Origin: Nageia nagi | Lineage: Eukaryota > Pinophyta | Reading direction: 5' to 3' | NCBI GenBank assembly: GCA_050084985.1 | Contig: JBITNC010000001.1 | Span: 131,130,001 to 131,194,000, forward strand | DNA length: 64,000 nucleotides | Shown here: positions 11,167 through 22,449 of the stretch, piece after piece | How the letters are laid out: every line of letters begins with the position of its first letter | Position numbering within the stretch: position 1 is the first letter of the stretch | Position numbers and translations under genes: made by a program | The notes under the pieces: generated by a model | The model's input: only the letters and a program-made list of their open reading frames with translations | Database searches by the model: none | What the model was told of the DNA's origin: nothing

Positions 11167-11642
11167 ATGCTCTATTAAAAATCAACACATGTCTATATAC
11201 AATAGGTGACTATGAGTGATGGCTTAGCATCTTCGTGATGACTTATAGTGCACCATTGATCAGTTATTTATAAGATGACATTATTTGATTCTCTTATTTG
11301 AATATATGATGCATCTAACTGATTTTATTCATGAGTTACTTGTAGCATGCACGATCTTCTTCAGAAATGCAGGTTACTCACCTTGTGTAAGCAAGCTCAT
11401 GGAGACTCACATGTCAGCTTAAAGTTGATCGACTACTATGTATAGTGAAACCAGTTGTGGTTAATGATTGTATTGTAAACCATTTTGGTCAAATGGTAAT
11501 GTAGTGAGTCTCAAACTAGTTCTCAAAAAAAAAAAGATTCTCAAATATGTAAATGTTCTCATCTCCACTTGTATCTCTATGGAGGAGAACTCTCTCTTAC
11601 TCTCTCTCTTCTCTCTTCTATGCTCTATCCCAATATTGCATT

Positions 11643-11651
11643 AAGGGGGAG
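11643..11651 (+). promoter_or_regulatory. Polypurine tract of copia element 1
   Basis: 'aagggggag' abuts the 3' LTR start 'TGTTAGAAT'. This is the expected plus-strand DNA priming site. Confidence 0.85.
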
Positions 11652-12108
11652 TGTTAGAATTTGTAATGAAATATTATGAATATCTAAACTCCTTGTAAAT
11701 TCAATTAATCACTTAAAGGATATGTAGATACCTTAAGGGATTAATTGAATTCTTTATTATGTAGACTTTGACTTTACCATGTGGTTAGTTGGTAGGTTAA
11801 AGTTAGGTGATACATTTATTGTAACCCTAACCTTACCCTTGGGTTAAAGGGATGTTAGGGAGGTGCTCTCAAGCTATAAATAGAGGGCCTCTCCTCTTGT
11901 AACATAACTAAGTTTTTGGAGTAAGATTACTCTACTAGTTGTGTAGGAGAGAAAGAGAATTATTGTAAGAGGTGCATAGATTGAGAATTGAGAACTAGTT
12001 GTGGATGTACTCCCAAGGAGGGAGGAACCACATTATATTTGTGTTATGTTGAATGGTTGAGTTTCCTAGTCTTGGACCTTGAGGATTAGAGTAGGTCTAA
12101 ATCCTTCA
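11652..12108 (+). repeat. 3' LTR of copia element 1 (457 bp)
   Basis: Begins 'tgttagaatttg' after the PPT and ends 'aaatccttca', parallel to the 5' LTR of element 2, which ends 'agatccttca' before its PBS. It contains a TATA box 'ctataaatag' at 11874-11883 and a block near 12003-12040 ('gtggatgtactccca') shared with the element 2 LTR. No second copy exists in the window, so its age cannot be estimated. Confidence 0.85.
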
Positions 12109-14154
12109 TTATCTTCATAGGTCCTACTTTTAGCTTGATCCTAGTCTCCCAAAATATATTGAATAATGATTATGATGCAACTATCACACTTGAGAGATAA
12201 TGTATTTAACTATAGTTTTAGAATATAAAAAATTAAACTCTTCCATGCAACTCTTATTGTATGAGGAGAATTACATGAAGAAATTATCATCATAAAATAA
12301 ATTTATTATATATGAGTTTGTATAGTACAATATGAAGCCATATATCAAAAGAACCACATAAAAAAAACACCAATATCAAATTAAATGGGATTTTGTAACT
12401 TATATTCATAATATTTTGATAAGATATGGGAGAATAAAAAATATTAGAAGAGGAAGATCAGGATAGGGGAGAGGAGGTGGATGATAATTTATGTGAAGGG
12501 AGTAATAAATGAAGTGATTGGAATATAAGGAAGAAGAGGAAAGGATTTAGAAGAAATTCATTTGAAGGGAATAACATGGATGAGGTGATTGAAGGATTAG
12601 AGTGTGAAATAGATGAAGGATGACAAGGATAAAAATTAGAAGGTTTTTGAGATTAAAGAAAGTAGAGGATTATTGGTTGGACAAATTTGAAGTGGATAAT
12701 GACTTGTGCATGGTGTGGTATTATGATAAAAAGGTGGGTTTGTTGGACTTGTTTTGTGGAATTATTAATTTTTTTTAAATAAAATACTTATATTCACTAG
12801 CCATAAGTGAAATAATTCTTTTATATAATATTTATAATTCATCTAGAAGTATTGTTTAAAATCTAATTTCAAATTTTATATGATTTATTTTGTTAAATAT
12901 TTTAGAATTTTAGAACTATTTTGTGTTATAAATTAGACGACTAGTTGGTATGTAACTCAAATATAATCCCCATTCACTCTTCTTCTTTGACCTCTTTTTT
13001 TTATTTTTTAATTATTAGAATCTATTTATATGTGTATAACATACCAATATAATAATTTTTCAACTTGATATTAAAAATACCCTTTGTATGCACTCATGTG
13101 GTATTTACAATTTTTTAATATAAACTCTCCTATGGATAAGGGTTTTCTCACACTAGCTCTATATTGATACATACCATAATATCACTAGAGATAACCATAT
13201 ATGTATACTATACAACATGGAACAAAATATTGAAGATTATTTCATATTCATTTTCCACATCTACTATGAAATTTAAGGTTAACATCATTGCCTATTAAAA
13301 GGTTGCCATACTTTGAAATCATGGATGAGTTTAAAAACCAAAAATTCATCAAACTTTATATCAAAGAATCCACCTACCTTCGATAGAAAATAATTGTTGT
13401 TAAATATCACAATAATATGAGTTCTAGACTTATCATGTCCTTTTTTCAACCATAAGAAGCTACAAGTCAAAATCCCTATAGACTTTTATATGACTACATG
13501 TTGATGTATTGCTAATAAACCCACTAAGATTACTCCTTCTAGTTGCAATATCATGATTTCATTTCTCACCTTAAATGTCCTAGGAGTTCCCTAAATCTCC
13601 ATATGAATTCTTCTTGAATTCAATAACACCTATTAGATATGACACATTGAAGATTGTTTGCTACTTTTTCACTTGTCTACTTCTCTCTCTTACAAATTGG
13701 AGTCATATCAGGTGTTATCTTTGTCTTTCTATATGTATTTTAATATAATCACATTGACCATTATTTTGGTCACCCATGGATGTTAATATCAAGTTTCAAA
13801 TTTTAATTTTTAAAATAAAATTATCCATGCCAAGGAGACATAAAATTATAAATCATAAGCAATTGACAAATTAATCATGGAGTTGTATAGAATGAATATG
13901 AATTAATATATAATCTAAATCATGAGATATATCAATTTATTCATTCTTTCTATTAGATATCATGATAGTAATAATGAAGTTAAATAATATCCACATGTTT
14001 TGTAATAGTAGTCTTCTTAATGTTAAATTTTATATAACTATAATATTCAAATGATTAATAGGAATTAAAATCATAACTTTTAAACATTATATTTTCAACA
14101 ATAATATCCTCATCATAAATAATATTTTTGTATATACATGGGTTTGATTTTACA
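12109..14154. other. Spacer without recognised genes
   Basis: AT-rich, with a purine-rich patch at 12420-12720 (many 'gaagaggaa' and 'ggaggtgg' runs) whose translation has scattered stops and resembles nothing known to me. No LTR matching the minus-strand copia at its right was found here. Confidence 0.4.
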
Positions 14155-14760
14155 TAATGTCAAGATCCTTCATTTCAAACTTATGCATCATCATTTGTTT
14201 TGGAGATACTTCCCATATGGATAAGATCATCAACTAGTAGGATAGCATTTCCTTTCTTCATGATATAGAGAGTGGGCTCACTCTTGCTCCTTGTGAATCC
14301 ACATTGATGGAAGTAACCATAAATCCTTAAGTACCAAGCTCTTAGAGAGTGTTTGAGGCCATACAAGGTCTTCTTTAATATGTATATAAGTTGCTCCTTT
14401 CCTTGGACTACAAAAACTTGAGGTTATTTAAAATAAAATTCTTCATCCAAATACTCATTAATAAATGCACTTTTCACATTCATGTTCTTAACCTTCCAAC
14501 CTTTATGGGTAGCTAGTGAAAGAACCAATAATATGATTTCTTGCCTTGCTATAGGTACAAAGGTCTCTTCATAATCAATAACACACTTTTAGAGAAATAC
14601 TTTATATACAAGCCTTTCCTTGTGCCTTTTTATGGTACCATCACTCTTATATTTTTTCTTGAAGATCCATTTACAACTAACAATCTTCTTGTGTTTTGGA
14701 ATCTCTACAAGCTCCCATGTATAATTGTTTTTATAGAATAGATTTATTCTTCCATGGCCT
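14155..14760 (-). pseudogene. Copia element 3 reverse transcriptase remnant
   Basis: Reverse-strand translation gives 'WELVEIPKHKKIVSCKWIFK', 'YEETFVPIAR', 'VKSAFINEYLDEEFY', 'KTLYGLKHSLRAWYLRIYGY' and 'GFTRSKSEPTLYIMKKG', then 'LLVDDLIHMGS' (catalytic VDD retained at about 14225-14235). It ends at 'FEMKDLD', where copia RTs normally continue into the thumb and RNase H. Frame changes and stops are frequent. The enzyme would make element cDNA; inactive here. Confidence 0.85.
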
Positions 14761-15149
14761 TCATCCATAAAACATTAGTACATGCTTATTCATAACTATA
14801 AGGTTCAGCTTGTACACTAGTCATCAAAGAATAGTTTACAATATCACCTTTGGGGAATGATAATCTTCATCACCATAAATGTTCAAAATATCAAGTTTTT
14901 TAACCATATTTTGAAGTTCACTTAATTGAATTTTTGTGAATCTTCTTGAGAAAATTATATCCAACATTTGATAAGATGGATGATTTTAAAGTGTTCTTCT
15001 TACTCTTCTTACCATACTTGGAGAGTATTCTTCCATGGGAGTGAGGATATAACTTAATGTACTTGTTGAATAACTTGAATTGATCACACTTTAAGTATTT
15101 AGAAGAATTGAAGGAGGATTTTTCTTACTAGTATGATTATTGGGTTTCA

Positions 15150-16380
15150 TATTATAAGAGTTTACATAATTGGTGAAGTCACCAATATAGAGTTTTTATG
15201 ACCCCAAGCTCCTCCTTCATCAAAAATTACATCTCTTGAAAAGGTATTGTTTTTAGTTTTTGGATTATAGAGCCTATAAGAATTTGAAGAGTTACTATAA
15301 CCAAGAAAAATACAAGGCTCACTCTTTGAATCAAGCTTCTTTCTAATCTCATCTGGTACATGTACATTGATTTCCTTGTTGCATCAACCCAATATTAATT
15401 TCATAAGGAGGGACACCTTCCAAGCTTGAGGTTGGACATATATTAAGAATTTACATTGATTTCCTTATTGCATCCTTATTGCATCAACCCAATATTTATT
15501 GCTCAAACCTCTTGGTTTATAGCATTCTCCTTGCCATTTGAATAATGTTGTGATTTTTCCTTTCTGAAATACCATTTTATTATGGATTATAGGTTGTTGT
15601 GATTTGCCTTTTTATTCCATAATTTTTACAAAACTTCAAAAATTCATTAAAGTAAAAATATCCTCCCCAATTAGTATTTAAACACTTTACTTTGCATTCA
15701 ATTTGATTCTCTACATTAGTTTTGAAATATTAAAAGCATTTGAAAGATTCATCTTTAGATTTTATGAAATAAATCCAACACATTCTAGTGAAATCATCAA
15801 TAATGTTTACAAAGGCCTATAAATGTCACTATGTACCAATTGTAGTGGATTTGAAACCTTACATACTTCACCTCTCGAAAATTTTCTCCTTGAGTGCTTT
15901 CTCAAAGCATATCATTCACATGCTTCTCCTTTATGTTCTTCAAGTTTGGGTAGCCCAAAAACCATAGCTTGAGATGTTAACAATATCAAAGTATTAAAAT
16001 TGAGATGACCATATATTAAGTGTCAAATATAATTTTTGTTATCTATGGCTATTATTGCATGTTTTACACCATTATCACCAAATTTGAGAGAAAACAATAT
16101 ATTTCTAGGTATTTATATTAAAGTGACCAACCTATTACCAAGATTCTTATCATATATTTTGTAATGTGTATCTCCAAATACAAGATTATAATTTTTCTCC
16201 ATTAGTTTCCCTAGACTCAACAAATTATGCTTAAGATTTGGAGTGTAGTAAATATCTTTTACCATCTTGGTACCTTCATTGGTGCTCACCTACATGGCCT
16301 ACATGCATTCCACTTGCAAAGCTTTATCATATCCATGTATCATCTTAGACATGTATGATTTATTTATTTAAGCAAAAAAC
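15150..16380 (-). pseudogene. Copia element 3 integrase remnant
   Basis: Lies between protease and RT of the minus-strand element, where integrase is expected. Recognisable pieces include 'NKYWVDA' type motifs at 15380-15510 and 'RLERSLIQRV' with 'SLVFF' at 15310-15350 ('F.GY' region). Heavily mutated, so the DDE residues cannot all be placed. A short direct duplication ('tacattgatttcctt', at about 15362 and 15452) lies within it. The assignment rests mainly on position. Confidence 0.6.
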
Positions 16381-17391
16381 TCCTCCTTGTTAGACATATG
16401 ATTTGAGGCTCTTGTATCAAGGAACCAAGTCTCATTAAGTTTTGCATTAGGTTTTGTAATGGAAATGAATAATTGTGAGAAATCCTTTTCCTCTTCATAG
16501 TGTGATCCTCCACATCTTCCTTCATGTAAAGCTTTCAATCTACATTAATTCTCAAAATGACCAAACTTGTTACAATTGTAACATTATTAGTCACTTTTCT
16601 CACTAGATTTTCCTCTTCCTCTACCTTGGGAACCTCCTCTTCTTACTCTTCCTCTTTTTCTTGATCTCCCCCTTCCTCTTGAAGTATTTGGAGCTCTCTC
16701 TTATGGAATTGAATTAGATTCACCCTCTTTAGATTCAAAAACCTTATCTTCACCAAAATCACCATTGGAAGGAGTGGGTTCTTTGATTCTTTCCTCATGA
16801 CTCATTAAGGAACCAATGAGCATATCAAACTCAAGAGTAGAAAATTCTTTTTTCTCTTAAATGATAATGGCTATATTTTTCTATATTGAAATTAGTTACC
16901 TCTACACTTTATTCACCATTACTTCATTAGAAATGATTTCACCTTGGAAGAGTTCTCATCATATCAACACAAGTTTTAAATCTTAAACAATAGTTTCCCA
17001 CAATCTCTTCCTCTTTCATTATGAGATTCTCAAAATCTCTCTTCAATGTTTGAAACCTCACTTGCTTAACTTATGTGATCCTTTTATAGCTTTATTGTAG
17101 TGCTTTCCAAGCATCTCTAGTTGAAATACAAGAAGCTATCCTTGGAAAGAGACTCTTATCCAAGCTTGCTTGAATATGGTAGAGAGCAAAAGAGTTCTTG
17201 TTTTAAGCCTCCTTCTTCACATTCTTGTCATTACCTTGCAGAGTAATCCAATCTTGTGGTTCATTATATCTTTTTTCAATGATATCCCATAAGCCTTTGC
17301 CTATGAGTAGTGTCTTCATCTTAATGGATTAATACTCATAGTCCTCTCCATTAAACTTAGAAATGAGCAAGGTATTGTTGTTGGAAGCCAT
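16380..17391 (-). pseudogene. Copia element 3 gag and protease start
   Basis: Gag starts at the ATG complementary to 17389-17391 ('MASNNNTLLISKFNGEDYEY', DUF4219/UBN2-like). It includes 'ASCISTRDAWKALQ' and ends in 'CYNCNKFGHFEN' + stop + Cys, a CCHC knuckle at 16542-16582 with a stop before the last ligand. The protease site follows at 16395-16436 as 'TWFLDTRASNHM': Asp-Thr-Gly is changed to Asp-Thr-Arg, which would abolish activity. Stops such as TAG for TGG in 'YEY*SIKM' fit C-to-T decay. Confidence 0.8.
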
Positions 17392-17498
17392 TGCTTCTTC
17401 AAAAAATCAACAAAATTAGGATTAAAACTCAATTACAAGAATTTATTTGTTTTTTTAATTAACCCATAAGCTATTCTCTAACCCAATAGATCTAAAAT

Positions 17499-17510
17499 CT
17501 CTAATACCAT
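17499..17510 (-). promoter_or_regulatory. Primer-binding site of copia element 3
   Basis: Reverse strand 'tggtattagag' differs by one transition from the initiator-Met tRNA complement 'tggtatcagag' and lies just inside the LTR. Confidence 0.75.
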
Positions 17511-17512
17511 AA

Positions 17513-17698
17513 TGAGACAATTTTCATTATTAAATAAAATTCTTACAAGTATATATAGCTCAAAGACTAAGCTCAGCATAGACTAGAGTGGTTGAGAAGA
17601 TATGCTTAACCATTATTACAATATGATAAAGATCAAATAAAACATACTCAAATAGACTCTTAAACCTATCTAGAATAGTCTAAATATAGTGTTCAACA
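17513..17698 (-). repeat. 5' LTR of copia element 3 (about 186 bp)
   Basis: In element orientation it runs from 'TGTTGAACACTATA' to 'AATTGTCTCA', ending 2 bp before the PBS. It includes 'tatata' at about 17553-17560. The outer border rests only on the TG...CA pattern, as no partner LTR is present. Confidence 0.6.
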
Positions 17699-18325
<627 letters not shown>

Positions 18326-18359
18326 ACACCAAGCTATCCTGAAGAGAGAAGAAATATTT

Positions 18360-20074
18360 TAAAAGCAAAAATTCAGGATATCATGGATTAAAAAAGGGAA
18401 AGAAACATAAAATTCTTTAAACTCTCTACATTAAGAAGAAGGACCTTCAATAAAATCACCATGATGTAAAGAGAAGATAAGAGTATAACAAAGAATGAAG
18501 CTAAAATCAAAGAGATGGCAACCTCCTTATATAGAAACCTCCTCACAAAATTAGTAGAAGAAAACCAAAATGGTGCTAGAGAGCTTCTCAACAGCATCCC
18601 ACCTCTTATCAATAAAGAAGATAATCTGAAATTACAAGAGCCTATTTCTAAATGGGAGATCACTTTTACAGTATTCATGATGGAAAATGATAAAGCACCA
18701 AGGCCTGATGGTTTTCCAACAAGCTTATTTCATCACTTTTAGGACATAATTGGAGAAGATGTGGTAAAAGTCATCCAGGAATTCCAAAGTACAATACCCT
18801 TATAAAGAGTTGGAATACTACTTTCTTGACTCTCATCCCAAAATTTCAAGGAAAAAATAATCTTAAAAAATTTAAGCCCATAGGATTTTGTAACATTATT
18901 GACAAAATCATCACTAAGATGCTTGCAAATAGAATGGCTGAAATTCTTCCCAAAATCATTTCTTTTGAATAAGATGGCTTTGTAAGAGACAAATAGATCT
19001 CATATGGAATTATCTTGATGCATCAAATCTTCAAAATAAGAGGCTATGATCATTAAAGTTGATATGTAGAAAGCATATGATAGAGTTTCATGAAAATTTC
19101 AAGATCAAATATTGGAGAGGTTTGGATTTTAGAATCAATGGAGAACTTGGGTGAGCAAATGCATTTCTACTTTCACATTCTTTATCCTTGTTAATGGTGA
19201 AGTAGCTATATTCTTCAATTCCTCTAGAGGTTTAAGACAAGGGGACCCTTTGTCACCTTACCTATTTATCACTATGGAAAAGGCTCTTAGAAGATCCATT
19301 AAGAGAACTAATCAGATTATCATTATAAAAGGAATTAATCCCTCTCAAAATTACTCTCCCATCACTCACAACCAATTATTGATGATACTATTTTTGTTAT
19401 CAAAGTAAGTATAAAAGAATCTAGAGTCATGAAATCCATTTTGGATAAATATGAATTAGCTTTAAATTAGAAATTTAATTATGAAAAAACTAACATTTAC
19501 TTTTTCAAAAACCCCCCTTGTAGAAGTACATTGATATCTTAGATATTCCAATGTCAAATGAGTACTCTCCCTTCCACCTATCTAGGTATGCCTCTATTTG
19601 ATGGTCAAGTCTAGAGGAGCTTTTGGAACAAAGTAGTAGATAAACTAAAAAATAAAATGGCAAGGTGAAAAAGTTGACCTACTAGGTATGAGATCCAACA
19701 TGCTAAAGCCTCTCTTCAGAGTATCCTTGTGTTTATGGCTAGCATTTTCAAAATCCCTACATTAGTTGTTCAAAAGATTGACCAAATATGTAGAAACTTC
19801 ATTTGGAATGGTACAAAAGAAAATAAAAGGATGTCTTAGGATATGGTTTGTAGGAAAAAGAGTGAATTAGGATTAGTGATTAGATAAATCAAATTAGTCA
19901 ATCAAGCAATGCAGATGAAACTAGCATGCAAATTATGCTAGAATGAATGCAGGGAATGGATCAAAGTCTATAGAAATAAATATATTGAATGGATCAATAG
20001 CTTGCTTAGCCTACAAAATCATTTTAAAGGCTTCTCTTTCTAGAATGGACTAGTATAAATGAGAGACCCCATTG
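18360..20074 (+). pseudogene. LINE (non-LTR) reverse transcriptase, 5' part
   Basis: Plant L1-type ORF2. The segment at about 18395-18430 resembles the 'NTKFFHLSTLRRR' linker downstream of the endonuclease. The first clear frame (18515-18742) has 'LLNSIPPLINKEDN' and 'MENDKAPRPDGFPTSLFHHF' (RT block 1). Then come 'FKPIGFCNIIDKIITKMLAN' (block 2), 'RGLRQGDPLSPYLFI' (19230-19268) and 'IIDDTIFVI' with the catalytic Asp pair at 19381-19386. The endonuclease is missing, typical of 5' truncation. More than ten stops. The TRIM-like element interrupts it at 20075; it resumes at 22455 after the target duplication. It would prime reverse transcription at nicked DNA. Confidence 0.88.
20070..20074. repeat. 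Target site duplication (left) of TRIM-like element
   Basis: 'cattg', repeated at 22450-22454 directly after the right LTR. Confidence 0.9.
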
Positions 20075-20201
20075 TGTTGGAAACCTAATCCTTAGGGATT
20101 AAGGTAATTTATGATTATTAATAGTTTTAGGTGTGTGAGTATGCATGTATTTATAGGAGATCAAATTAATACAATATTTGGCTTTTGGAGTTTCTCCTTC
20201 A
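20075..20201 (+). repeat. 5' LTR of TRIM-like element
   Basis: Runs from 'tgttggaaacctaatcc' to 'gtttctccttca'. It contains a palindromic 'aatccttagggatt' and 'tatttatagg' as a possible TATA element at about 20149-20158. Confidence 0.92.
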
Positions 20202-20203
20202 AG

Positions 20204-20216
20204 TGGTATCAGAGCC
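20204..20216 (+). promoter_or_regulatory. Primer-binding site of TRIM-like element
   Basis: 'tggtatcagagcc' is a 13-base match to the initiator-Met tRNA 3' end complement, 2 bp inside the LTR. Confidence 0.93.
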
Positions 20217-22166
20217 TCGTTGGAGAAGATCTGGAGAACTCCATTTCCCATCCTCCAAAGATGAGAGTTTGAAGTTTTTTGTTGGTTCGTAGTTTTAGCT
20301 GTGTTTATGAAGATTTGAATCTGTTATGGGGATTTGAATATGTTAAAGAGAGGCAGAGGACTACCCTAGAGATGTGAATGATGGCCAAAGGGGTCATGAG
20401 AGAAGATCATGCAGAGAAAGGGGTGTTGGAGTGCATCTCCTTGCATGGATCATGAGAAGAGCCTGTGTGGAGAAAGGGGTGTGTCTTGGACAGCACCTCC
20501 CCACATGGAGCCTGAGGAAGAGAAGAAAGTGCCTCATAGAGGAGGCATCGCATAGCTAAAAGTTAAGAATGTAGCCCTGGGTGGAAAATGAGGTCAGGAA
20601 ACATGACACGAAAATGGTGAAGGAAGCCATCACCATAATCGATCGATTGAACGACTTCAGGAGGCCACCGGCTAGGAGGGAGTCAAACAGGGTGCAAATT
20701 GAGACGGCTAGGCTGGGGAAGGAGTACCTGCAGTAGTTAGATGTGTTCTAGGATGGCACATGATAGTTTGATGCTAGGTATGAGAGCAGATAGGAGGAGA
20801 GACTAGTGACCCTAGTGGGGCAAGCATGCCCAGACCACAGGCCGATCCAAGACTATTTGAGAAAGGAGAGAGCAATGGCTTCGAGATGGTGAGGGTCCAT
20901 CGATGCTTCAACTACGAAGGTGATCACTTCACCAAGGATAGTAGTACCAAGGTGTGAAAGACCCATGGGTGCTGTGGGGAGACCACATCCCCCTTGATTG
21001 CTTGAATCACCCGAGCCAGCGGGTGGATCCCACTAAGCAAATTGAACACAACGAAGAACTACATGAGGAGACTACTAAGGAGGATAGGATCATGCATGAA
21101 CCAAGTAGGGAACCCCGATAGAGATGAGCAACTGTGCTGTAGAGAAATCTGCTAAAGCCCATTGTTCACCTACCCTACATGCATTTCTAAAACTAGCATA
21201 CATTTTTTATTTTGGATACTATTATTTCCATTTTTGGTGTTATTGTGGTGATGGATCTGGCACCGAAAAAAGGAAAGGGTTTGATGGATAATACAGATGG
21301 TCTTTGTGACATTGTGCTAAACATCGTGGGCTATGAAAATTGCTTGGTGTTGTCTGATGGGTAGAATAATAAGCACTGGAGGCTAGTAAATGCGACAAAA
21401 TTTGAAAGAATTGGTGTCAAGGAGTAGAGCCAATTTTCATACGAATGGGGGCATCAGAGGGATTCTAACCTAAGCTCTCCTATAGAGTCTACTGTTGGGC
21501 TCAGCGTAACTGATGAGGAAGATGATTACATGGCTTGCTTGGCTCAGAGAGTGGCTTATTCCATGCTTGATTTTAAATGACCCACGTACCCTATACATGC
21601 AGTCTACCACTGTAGATGTGGAGTCATGGGATACATAATTGCATCTATGTAAAATTGCAGACCCAACTCTCATAGGAGAGAAGCATATCACTATAAGGAT
21701 TCAAGCCCACTCTATGAGAAAAGCTAAGTCTGGTGACTTGGTGGCCCGTGAGAAAGAGGAAAAGGGAGCCCATCTCAGACCTATCTGCATCATGAAGTCA
21801 TAGGAGAGGATGAAAGCTTATGTGGAGTTTCTGGAAGCCAACTACCATATGTTGGAGAAATAGATTTGGGGGTTGGAGGAGTCTCTCAGTTATTCCTCGA
21901 TAGAAAATGTGGTGTTGAAGCATGAGCTGACTAGGAGGAAGGAGGATGCCATGGTGGCACATCATGGTGGCGATAAAGCAGAGCTTGTAGCGCTCATAGC
22001 AGATTCCCTATAGAAGGAGTCCCTGTTGTGCTTGCTTAAGATGTGGTCTAGTCATGGGTAGAGAGAAGCCAGTCAGATGAGAAAGTGGTGCTTGACACGA
22101 TGGCAATGGAGGATTGCAGTACATTTTCTTTGGCTAAACCCCATCATTCATGTTCAGATCAAAGAA

Positions 22167-22238
22167 ATGGGAATAATGAGCAGAGCACAACAAGATAGAA
22201 TCAAATTAAATGTTGGAGGAAAGGTTTTCGAGACTAGC
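22167..22238 (+). pseudogene. BTB/POZ (KCTD-type) N-terminal fragment in TRIM-like element
   Basis: The frame from the ATG at 22167 reads 'MGIMSRAQQDRIKLNVGGKV' and continues FETS. This matches the opening strand of the BTB/POZ (K+ channel tetramerisation-like) domain, '[IV]-x-LNVGG-x-x-F-x-T', often right after the start Met in plant BTB proteins. After FETS the frame diverges and stops at 22266, so only the first 20-25 residues of a domain of about 100 are present. Such proteins act as substrate adaptors of CUL3 ubiquitin ligases. It lies about 85 bp before the PPT. I infer transduplication of a host exon; chance similarity cannot be excluded for so short a stretch. Confidence 0.5.
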
Positions 22239-22308
22239 TCCAGAAAAGGAATCTACTACACACCTTGAGGCATATTTGTATTCTCATTTATTTCTTAATC
22301 CCTTACAG

Positions 22309-22322
22309 ATTAAAGGAGGGAA
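22309..22322 (+). promoter_or_regulatory. Polypurine tract of TRIM-like element
   Basis: 'attaaaggagggaa' immediately precedes the right LTR. Confidence 0.88.
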
Positions 22323-22449
22323 TGTTGGAAACCTAATCCTTAGGGATTAAGGTAATTTATGATTATTAATAGTTTTAGGTGTGTGAGTATGCATGTATTT
22401 ATAGGAGATCAAATTAATACAATATTTGGCTTTTGGAGTTTCTCCTTCA
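22323..22449 (+). repeat. 3' LTR of TRIM-like element
   Basis: Same 127 bases as 20075-20201; no difference seen on reading both copies. Followed by 'cattg'. Confidence 0.92.

Larger units (their letters stand above)
5760..12108 (+). mobile_element. Ty1/copia retrotransposon 1, 5' LTR missing
   Basis: Order: leader, gag, protease, integrase, RT, RNase H, non-coding 3' region, PPT, 3' LTR. This is the Ty1/copia order, with integrase before RT. From about 5.8 kb onward the leader aligns by eye with that of copia element 2 (31.65-33.2 kb), so the two are one family. Element 2 has a leader of about 2.8 kb, which would put the 5' LTR here near 3.6-4.2 kb. Instead there are satellite-like DNA and a PPR fragment, and no LTR or 'tggtatcagagc' site is present. 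Either the 5' end was lost or it lies within unrecognised sequence. Several stops and frameshifts make it non-autonomous. The 5' boundary is approximate. Confidence 0.85.
14155..17698 (-). mobile_element. Ty1/copia retrotransposon 3, truncated, minus strand
   Basis: Read leftwards: 5' LTR (17698-17513), PBS, gag, zinc knuckle, protease, integrase, RT, then abrupt loss at about 14155. RNase H and the 3' LTR are missing. Its Gag start ('MASNNN') and protease ('TWFLDT') differ from the other two copia elements, so it is another lineage. Many stops. Confidence 0.8.
20202..22322 (+). other. Interior of TRIM-like element with degenerate frames
   Basis: No intact ORF above about 75 codons. From about 21725 to 22070 one frame reads 'ERMKAYVEFLEANYHMLEK' and 'VVLKHELTRRKEDAMVAHHG', a charged, coiled-coil-like stretch with several stops. 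At 20580-20760 a frame reads 'KMVKEAITIIDRLNDF' and 'QIETARLGKEYLQ'. Neither is recognised. They could be captured host exons or a decayed gag-like protein. Confidence 0.5.
20075..22449 (+). mobile_element. TRIM-like non-autonomous LTR retrotransposon
   Basis: 2375 bp: two 127-bp LTRs (20075-20201 and 22323-22449) that read as identical, PBS, PPT and a 5-bp CATTG target duplication. The internal 2.1 kb has no protease, RT or integrase, so it must rely on enzymes of another element. LTRs of about 130 bp fit the TRIM class; the interior is long for a TRIM and may reflect acquired sequence. It is inserted in the LINE. Its interior is visibly richer in G+C than the surroundings, notably at 20380-21180. 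Identical LTRs imply a recent insertion relative to everything around it. Confidence 0.92.

Noticed and set aside
13285-13470. Minus-strand 61-codon ORF near copia element 3 as its RNase H
   Set aside because: None of the RNase H motifs is present and the RT ends abruptly at about 14155.
20374-20559. Cys/Arg-rich ORF in the TRIM-like element as a zinc-finger protein
   Set aside because: No regular spacing of Cys/His ligands; it arises from repeated 'gagaaaggggtg' and 'ggagcc' phrases.
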